Shown one piece after another: positions 59,066 through 64,000 of a DNA stretch of 64,000 nucleotides (position 1 is the first letter of the stretch; each line of letters opens with the position of its first letter). The position numbers and the translations under genes were made by a program. Origin of the DNA: a bacterium. Its GTDB lineage: Bacteria; Babelota; Babeliae; Babelales; RVW-14. Location: contig CP064957.1 of the NCBI GenBank assembly GCA_016699045.1, forward strand, positions 1,364,001-1,428,000, given 5' to 3'. The notes beneath the pieces are model-generated. The model saw only the letters and a program-made list of their open reading frames with translations, was not told where the DNA came from and did not search any database.

Positions 59066-59551
59066 TTATTCCTGTGTTAATTGTTCGACAGCATCTAAAA
59101 GATCTGCAGTTTGTCCATAGCCCGCTTCGCGTGCAATTTTTTGTGCTGTTTTTCCGTTGCTTTTTGCTATTGCACGTACATTGGCACCCCGTGCTAACAG
59201 AATTTTAATGCAAGGGATGTTGCTTTTGAGGCTAGCATGATGCAATGGTGTCCATCCATGACAGTCTTTTGCATCAATGTAAGCCCCTTTGTCTAAAAGT
59301 AGTTTAATGCATTCAACATGGTCGCTGTCGCTATTCTTACAACAGTCGCCGTCTACAACGTAATGAAGGGGCGTTGATTGAGTGATGTCTCGAACATTGG
59401 CATCAGCCTCAGGTTCGTTGAGTAAAACTTTTACTTTTGAAAAATCGCCAGCTTGTGCTGCTTCATGCAGTGGTGTTACTTTTGCCATTGGCATAGCGTT
59501 GGCGGTGAGAGCCAGAACAATTGATAATGATACAAAAATTTTCTTGTTCAT
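59066..59551 (-). CDS. secreted ankyrin protein, four repeats
   Basis: This protein has 161 residues from the ATG at 59551 (MNKKIFVSLSIVLALTANAM), preceded by AAAGGTTC. Repeats are near 25 (VTPLHEAAQAGD), 59 (STPLHYVVDGDC, with a CKNSDSD insertion), 98 (GWTPLHHASLKSN) and a cap near 132 (GKTAQKIAREAGY). The same frame runs upstream into the IS, but that part is not native. Confidence 0.86.
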   Translation of the reverse strand: MNKKIFVSLSIVLALTANAMPMAKVTPLHEAAQAGDFSKVKVLLNEPEADANVRDITQSTPLHYVVDGDCCKNSDSDHVECIKLLLDKGAYIDAKDCHGWTPLHHASLKSNIPCIKILLARGANVRAIAKSNGKTAQKIAREAGYGQTADLLDAVEQLTQE

Positions 59552-59622
59552 GATGAACCTTTTTGAGTTATGAGTTTTTAAATTACTCGTTTTTTTGCAA
59601 TATAGCCATTCAATGCATTTAT

Positions 59623-59637
59623 TTAAGCACCATGTTC
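59623..59637 (-). pseudogene. 3' end of the IS-interrupted ankyrin gene
   Basis: Immediately beyond the IS left end the sequence reads EHGA and a stop. Joined to the 60495-60737 part at the TA site it completes VEELLEHGA, the end of an ANK helix, giving an 85-residue original product. The same frame after the stop reads INALNGYIAKKRVI, so the gene was probably already shortened. Confidence 0.65.
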
Positions 59638-59639
59638 TA

Positions 59640-60494
59640 GGTTCTGTTGACTTTTCATCGTAACCATAAAATTGCTCCAACAAAAGAAACGAACGATAAG
59701 TAATTCTGGGCCTTTTTGTCAAAGCGAGAAAAGACATGTCTGAAGTGTTTGATTTTAGAGAAAAAACATTCAACGAGATGTCTTTCTTTGTAAAGATGCT
59801 CATCATATTCATACTGAATCTTTCTGTTAGATCGAGGCGGAATAACAACCGTACATTTTTGATTATTTAACAAAGTTCGTAATGCATCAGAATCATAACC
59901 TCGGTCGGCTATCACACAAGAATTTTGGGTTGCTTTGAGCAGGGTTTCAGCTTGCGTTATGTCATTTCTTTGACCAGGAGTTATTATAATTTTTAGTGGG
60001 TTGCCCAAGGCATCCACTGTCGCATGAATTTTTGTAGTAAAACCACCTTTACTTCTTCCCAAGCCTTCTTCACTTTGTTTGCCATAACCCGCTGCGCAAG
60101 GATGCGATCTTACTATTGTGGCATCAATCATGACGTATTCAAGGTCGGGGTCGTCAGCACAAAATGTTAACAATTTTTCAAAAATTTTCTTTTTACTCCA
60201 CACATCAAATCGCTTGAATACGCTATTCCAGTTGCCATAACGGTCAGGCAGTTCTCGCCATTGAGCGCCTGTTTTTAAAATCCAATACACACCCACTATG
60301 AACCTCTTACAAAGACCTTCATTTCTAACATAAATACCTTTTTCTTTTTTAAGAAACTGATATATTTTCCGCCACGCTTCATTTGTGATATACTCTCTTT
60401 GCATGATAACGCCTTTTTGAGTTTTTAATAAACTCGTTTTTTTTGTTGGTGTTATCATGCACTCAAATCACATTTTTGAAAAGTCAACAGAACC
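59640..60494 (-). mobile_element. IS5-family (IS427-like) insertion sequence, intact copy
   Basis: This element is 855 bp with perfect 18-bp inverted ends GGTTCTGTTGACTTTTCA and a TA target duplication (59638-59639 and 60495-60496). It is the intact sister of the element at 12622-13473. Both insertion sites read (C/T)TAGA. Confidence 0.92.
59655..60404 (-). CDS. IS5-family DDE transposase
   Basis: This protein has 249 residues from the ATG at 60404 (MQREYITNEAWRKIYQFLKK), preceded by AAAGGCG; an ATG at 60458 would give 267. The N-terminal domain (RFIVGVYWILKTGAQWREL) is the DUF4096 type of IS5/IS427 transposases. The DDE fold follows: MIDATIVRSHPC (first Asp), VIADRGYDSDALR (second Asp) and KERHLVECFFSKIKHFR (Glu). 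It catalyses cut and strand transfer of the element. It appears functional. Confidence 0.9.
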   Translation of the reverse strand: MQREYITNEAWRKIYQFLKKEKGIYVRNEGLCKRFIVGVYWILKTGAQWRELPDRYGNWNSVFKRFDVWSKKKIFEKLLTFCADDPDLEYVMIDATIVRSHPCAAGYGKQSEEGLGRSKGGFTTKIHATVDALGNPLKIIITPGQRNDITQAETLLKATQNSCVIADRGYDSDALRTLLNNQKCTVVIPPRSNRKIQYEYDEHLYKERHLVECFFSKIKHFRHVFSRFDKKAQNYLSFVSFVGAILWLR

Positions 60495-60737
60495 TAGAAG
60501 TTCTTCTACAATTTCATCATAATCCTTGTGAGCTGCCAAGTGAAGTGGGGTCCAATTATGATGAGCTCGAGTGTTAGTATACTTTTTATCAATGGCGATG
60601 ATTTTTTGCAATTGTTCTACGTTGCCAGTTGCTGCGGCATTAATTATGTCTTGTGAGAGATTGGGAGCTTTTGGCATGGCGGTTGTTGTGAGCGAGAGAA
60701 CGACTAAAAATAAACTTACAAATTTGTTCTTCATCAT
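60495..60737 (-). pseudogene. ankyrin gene cut by the IS
   Basis: It starts MMKNKFVSLFLVVLSLTTTA, a signal peptide, then has a first repeat (NLSQDIINAAATGN) and most of a second (WTPLHLAAHKDYDEIVEELL). The IS then adds GSVDFSKM and a stop, giving an 89-residue chimeric product. Identical GSVDFSKM tails end both IS-cut genes in the window because the IS end has one open frame outward. Confidence 0.82.
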
Positions 60738-60770
60738 GAATCTTTCGTGATAAAAATTATGGGTGTTTTT

Positions 60771-61682
60771 CTATGATAGGTAACGTTCGAAATACTGGGC
60801 AAAGGCAAGGCGACTGACAGCTTCTGCAAGGTTTTGGGGTGTTACTTCTTCTTTTGCTTGAAGTATTGTGGCTATTTCTTGCCCAGTTATCAGCGCCGCG
60901 TCTCGAGGTGTGTGGTTTCTCTTATTTCTTGCGTGCACATTGGCACCATGGTTGATGAGTATTTTTGCTGCTTCTATGCATCCTTTAAAAGCAGCATAAT
61001 GCAGCGGTGTGCAGCCGGTGCTGCTTGTGACATCGATATTGGTTTCTTCGGCGATAAGTTGTTTATTGTCTGCATATCCATATTCGTTAATGATGTACGC
61101 TTTTTTTTGTGCAAGATGCTCCATCAAAAGATTAATACAATCAATGCTTCCATATCTAACTGCGACATGCAGCGGCGTTTCAGAAAAACAGTCCATCGCA
61201 AAAACATTGGGATTATGATCAAGAATAACGCGTGCGCATTCTACGTGATTTAATCGAAAAGCTAAATGGAGTGCTGTGGCGCCGCAGATGCTACATTCCT
61301 GAGATGTGGTGGTGTGCATTATTGTTGTATTAACATCAGCATCATGTTTGAGGAGTATTTGTACTATTTCTGGATTGTTTATGCTGATTGCAGTGTGAAG
61401 CGGCGTAAGTCCTTCTTGCGTTTCTATGGCATTAACATTTGCGCCATGGGTAATGAGTTCTTGTACGCAATCGACATGGTTGTGTTGCGTTGCGAGATGA
61501 ATGGGTGTGAGATCTTTATTGTTTTTTCCGTTGACATCAAAGCACTTGAGCGAGAGCATCATTTTGAGATTATCAATCAAACCGTTTTCTGCTGCATAAT
61601 GAAGTGGTGATGGTGCTGCTTGCATGGTGCTGGTGGCGCACAAAAGAGTAGCGTATAAAAATGAGCGTAAAATTATGTTCAT
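60771..61682 (-). CDS. secreted ankyrin protein, eight repeats, QKKAY insertion
   Basis: This protein has 303 residues. Signal peptide MNIILRSFLYATLLCATSTM ends near QAA. Repeats start near 23, 56 (LTPIHLATQHNH), 90 (GLTPLHTAISINN), 132 (GATALHLAFRLNH), 165 (ETPLHVAVRYGS), 222 (GCTPLHYAAFKGC) and 255. A non-ANK insertion (HLAQKKAYIINEYGYADNK) separates two repeats. The C-terminal helix (EEVTPQNLAEAVSRLAFAQY) is shared with the next two upstream genes. Confidence 0.86.
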   Translation of the reverse strand: MNIILRSFLYATLLCATSTMQAAPSPLHYAAENGLIDNLKMMLSLKCFDVNGKNNKDLTPIHLATQHNHVDCVQELITHGANVNAIETQEGLTPLHTAISINNPEIVQILLKHDADVNTTIMHTTTSQECSICGATALHLAFRLNHVECARVILDHNPNVFAMDCFSETPLHVAVRYGSIDCINLLMEHLAQKKAYIINEYGYADNKQLIAEETNIDVTSSTGCTPLHYAAFKGCIEAAKILINHGANVHARNKRNHTPRDAALITGQEIATILQAKEEVTPQNLAEAVSRLAFAQYFERYLS

Positions 61683-61703
61683 AGTTTTTTCTTTTTTAAA
61701 AAG

Positions 61704-62675
61704 TTACGAGATAAGTGTTTTCATTCGTTGTTCTAAATATTGAGCCATAGCAAGTCGCTCAACAACTTCTGTAAGATTTTCAGATGTTACCTTTTCTTTT
61801 GCTTGCAGTATCGAGGCTATTTCTCGCCCGGCATACAGTGCTACGTCAAGTGGTGTGTGACTTTTATTGTTGCGGGCAAAAAGATTGGCGCCATTTTTTA
61901 TGAGTATGGCTGCCGCTTCTATGCATCCTTCAAAAGCAGCATAGTGGAGCAGTGTGTTGCCATTATTATCTTTGGGATCAACACTTGCTTCTGCTGCGAT
62001 TAATTCAGCAATAAATTCTCTGTTGCCTGCATGGCCATAATTATTAATGAGGTATGCTTTTTTTTGTGTGAGGTGTTCTAGTAAAAGCATAAGGCAGTCA
62101 GCATGGAAATACCTAACTGCCACATAGAGCACTGTTTGAGAATAATCATCTTGGGCAAAAATATTAGGGTTATGAGCAAGAAGCATCTTTACACATTCCG
62201 CATTGCCGATCATGACCGCGACGTGGAGCGGTGTTTTACCACTGATTTTTTTGTTACAAGAATCTTCTGTTACCAGTATTTTTGCATTAACATCAGCGCC
62301 GTGGTTAAGCAGTGCCTGTACGATATCGAGGTTGTTTACGTTGACGGCGGTGTGAAGCGGCGTCCAACCATCTTTGATGTCTGGAATAGTAATGTCTGCA
62401 TTGTGCGACAAAAGTTCAAGGACGCAGTCAGAGTGGTTGTGTGCGATGGCGACATGGATTGGCGTTGTGTTAAAAATATCTGGCTGATCGATATTGTCAC
62501 CTCGGTTGATACATGTTCTTACTTCGTTAACATCACCGTTCAAGGCTGCTTTAAATAATGGGGAGTGCTGAGTCTCTATCTTTTCGGCTGGTATAAAAAA
62601 AATATTGGTAGCGGGCATAGCGTTGGAAGTGAGCGCAAGCGCCAGTAACCACAATCTTAAAAATTTCTTGTTCAT
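61704..62675 (-). CDS. secreted ankyrin protein, eight repeats, QKKAY insertion
   Basis: This protein has 323 residues and is a full-length paralogue of the 60771 gene with the same repeat order. Signal peptide MNKKFLRLWLLALALTSNAM. Repeats are near 39, 71 (TTPIHVAIAHNH), 105 (GWTPLHTAVNVNN), 147 (GKTPLHVAVMIGN), 180 (QTVLYVAVRYFH), 237 (NTLLHYAAFEGC) and 270. It has the insertion HLTQKKAYLINNYGHAGN and the C-terminal helix EKVTSENLTEVVERLAMAQY. Confidence 0.86.
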   Translation of the reverse strand: MNKKFLRLWLLALALTSNAMPATNIFFIPAEKIETQHSPLFKAALNGDVNEVRTCINRGDNIDQPDIFNTTPIHVAIAHNHSDCVLELLSHNADITIPDIKDGWTPLHTAVNVNNLDIVQALLNHGADVNAKILVTEDSCNKKISGKTPLHVAVMIGNAECVKMLLAHNPNIFAQDDYSQTVLYVAVRYFHADCLMLLLEHLTQKKAYLINNYGHAGNREFIAELIAAEASVDPKDNNGNTLLHYAAFEGCIEAAAILIKNGANLFARNNKSHTPLDVALYAGREIASILQAKEKVTSENLTEVVERLAMAQYLEQRMKTLIS

Positions 62676-62705
62676 GATAAATCTTTCTGCGTGATGTTAT
62701 AAACA

Positions 62706-63449
62706 TTATTCGTGTGATTGTTCAGCCATTTTGTTCTTTAAATATTCGTATATCATAAGGCAGTTGTTTGTTTCTATAAGGTCATCTCGTGTTACTTCTT
62801 CTGAGAGTTGTGCCATCATAATTTTTGTTAAACCTATTGTGCGCACAAGGTCAAGGGCGGTTTTGCCGTTATTAGTGCGAGCATGTACGTCGGCTGCATG
62901 TTCAATGAGTACTTCTACGCATGCCAACGTTCCTGATGTTGCAGCATAGTGCAGAGGCGTTAATCCGAGGTTGTCTTTTTTGTGTATGATTGCAGGATTA
63001 TGGTTAATCAGGATCTTCATGCAATCACTATTTCCTGCTTGAATTGCCATCTGTAATGGGCATAACTCTTCAGCGATAGCAGCGTCATTCGCGCCGAGTT
63101 TTAAAAGTTCTTGAACACATGCTGGTTGATTTAAGGCAACAGCCAACAGCAATGGCGTTGTGCCGAATTGATCGTTTTTTGCTTCAATATCAGCGCCATA
63201 TGCTATAAGCTTGCGCAGAAATTCAACATGCCCGTTGCTAGCGGCAAAATGAAGGGCGGTATAGCCATGTTGTTTGGTATCAATGTGAATGGTACAATGA
63301 GGTAAGAATCTTTCGAGGCTTTGAGTATGTCCTAGTTTTGCAAGGACATGAAGCATGCCGAGCTGTCGTTCGGGTGTATAAGCTGCGGGCAGGGCTTGTG
63401 CGGTGAGTGCGATGGCAACTAAAAATAAAGGTATAAATTTTTTGTTCAT
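62706..63449 (-). CDS. secreted ankyrin protein, six repeats
   Basis: This protein has 247 residues. Signal peptide MNKKFIPLFLVAIALTAQAL. Repeats start near 31 (LGMLHVLAKLGH), 63 (GYTALHFAASNGH), 97 (TTPLLLAVALNQ), 128 (LCPLQMAIQAGN), 161 (GLTPLHYAATSGT) and a cap. The C-terminus (SEEVTRDDLIETNNCLMIYE) matches the terminal helix of the two genes downstream, linking the three. AAAGGTCTTTA precedes the ATG. Confidence 0.86.
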   Translation of the reverse strand: MNKKFIPLFLVAIALTAQALPAAYTPERQLGMLHVLAKLGHTQSLERFLPHCTIHIDTKQHGYTALHFAASNGHVEFLRKLIAYGADIEAKNDQFGTTPLLLAVALNQPACVQELLKLGANDAAIAEELCPLQMAIQAGNSDCMKILINHNPAIIHKKDNLGLTPLHYAATSGTLACVEVLIEHAADVHARTNNGKTALDLVRTIGLTKIMMAQLSEEVTRDDLIETNNCLMIYEYLKNKMAEQSHE

Positions 63450-63501
63450 TAAAGACCTTTCTTAAAAATAGTATGGAATTTGTTTACTGCTTGCTTTGCT
63501 T

Positions 63502-64000
63502 TTAATCGACTTCAGGCTCTTTTATTTCTGGAATGTCTTCGTAACTTTCTATTAATGTGACGATATCTTTGTGGCTATTTTCGGTTGCAAGGTCTTTTGC
63601 TGTTTTGTTGTTGTTATCTTTTGCTTCAATGTTGGCACCATTTTGTAAAAGTAGTTCAACGCATTCGATAAGATTCCATAAACTAGCCCAATGAAGTGGC
63701 GTTCTGCCGAATTTGGTTACGGCGTTAACATTAGCATTCTGTTTTACAAGTTCTTGGGCACATTTGGTATGGCCTAAGTAGGTAGCATAATGAAGTGGGG
63801 TCAAGTCGGTGTTTGTTATTGCTTCAATGTTGGCGCCTTTTTGTAAAAGTAATTCAACGCAGTTGGTGTGGCCGTTGCTGGCAGCATAATGAAGAGGTGT
63901 CCAGCCGAGGTTGTCTTTTGCTTCAATGTTGGCATCGTTTTGTAAAAATAATTTAACGTAGTTGGTGTGGCCGTTGCTAGCGGCATAATGAAGAGGCGTT
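63502..64000 (-). CDS. ankyrin protein, 5' end beyond window
   Basis: The frame is open from the right edge to the stop at 63502 (166 codons seen). Five repeats are visible (TPLHYAASNGHTNYVKLF; GWTPLHYAASNGHTNCVE; LTPLHYATYLGH; GRTPLHWASLWNL; KTAKDLATENSH), and an acidic tail (DIPEIKEPEVD). The first two repeats are almost identical in DNA (99-bp period), so they duplicated recently. The signal peptide, if any, lies outside the window. Confidence 0.85.
   Translation of the reverse strand, partial: TPLHYAASNGHTNYVKLFLQNDANIEAKDNLGWTPLHYAASNGHTNCVELLLQKGANIEAITNTDLTPLHYATYLGHTKCAQELVKQNANVNAVTKFGRTPLHWASLWNLIECVELLLQNGANIEAKDNNNKTAKDLATENSHKDIVTLIESYEDIPEIKEPEVD
63865..64000 (-). repeat. near-identical 99-bp tandem ANK repeats
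   Basis: TTGGTGTGGCCGTTGCTGGC near 63865 recurs 99 bp later as TTGGTGTGGCCGTTGCTAGC, and the flanking AGCATAATGAAGAGG blocks match as well. The array may continue beyond the window. Confidence 0.7.

Noticed and set aside
59552..59848. N-terminal extension of the 59066 ankyrin protein into the IS
   Set aside because: The extension is an off-frame translation of the transposase; the native ATG with signal peptide is at 59551.
23449..64000. CRISPR-like periodicity of about 99 bp
   Set aside because: The period follows 33-codon ANK repeats in open frames, the repeats are diverged, and no cas genes or uniform spacers exist.

Overview
The window looks like a chromosomal segment of a host-associated Gram-negative bacterium of the Candidatus Dependentiae (TM6) type, or another protist endosymbiont. 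This is inferred from an AT-rich composition, an Lpt-type LPS-export ATPase, translation table 11 with frequent GTG/TTG starts, a family of secreted low-complexity proteins, and above all an enormous block of secreted ankyrin-repeat (ANK) proteins. No 16S rRNA or tRNA was seen, so the taxonomic placement is only moderately supported.

Layout. (1) Positions 1-9.0 kb, minus strand: secreted Pro/Ala/Lys-rich, partly coiled-coil proteins of one family. Each has an N-terminal signal peptide, and three of them end in near-identical 3' hairpin terminators. (2) Positions 9.0-14.4 kb: an accessory island with a type IV toxin-antitoxin pair (AbiEii/AbiEi) behind a long palindrome, a frameshifted DUF4143-type AAA ATPase flanked by a short direct repeat, a duplicated scrap of the AbiEii 3' end, and an IS5-family element that splits another secreted coiled-coil gene. 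(3) Positions 14.4-17.8 kb: a translationally coupled pair of exported alkaline-phosphatase-superfamily enzymes. (4) Positions 17.9-23.3 kb: a core block with a plus-strand membrane protein of unknown function, then minus-strand HPF, LptB, Der and DnaX. (5) Positions 23.4-64.0 kb: an unbroken minus-strand run of 58 ANK loci, running off the right edge, interrupted only by small gaps, a few hairpins and a second, intact copy of the IS.

The ANK block is the unusual part. Nearly every gene starts with the same short signal peptide (MNKK..., ending near ALPA), usually preceded by ATC directly before the start codon, and carries roughly 2-10 repeats. Neighbouring genes often overlap by 4 bp or by an 8-bp ATGAATAA motif. 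Several proteins have extra C-terminal parts that suggest action inside a eukaryotic cell: one has a textbook RING-HC cysteine/histidine pattern, and three end in CaaX-like prenylation motifs (CTLL, CIIT, CLFS). I infer a rapidly birthing and dying effector arsenal. At least six loci are broken by frameshift, stop codon or IS insertion, and many adjacent genes are recent duplicates.

A caution: many single-base lesions fall in A/T homopolymers, including three in one IS copy that is otherwise essentially identical to an intact copy. Sequencing or assembly error is therefore a real alternative to true pseudogenes.
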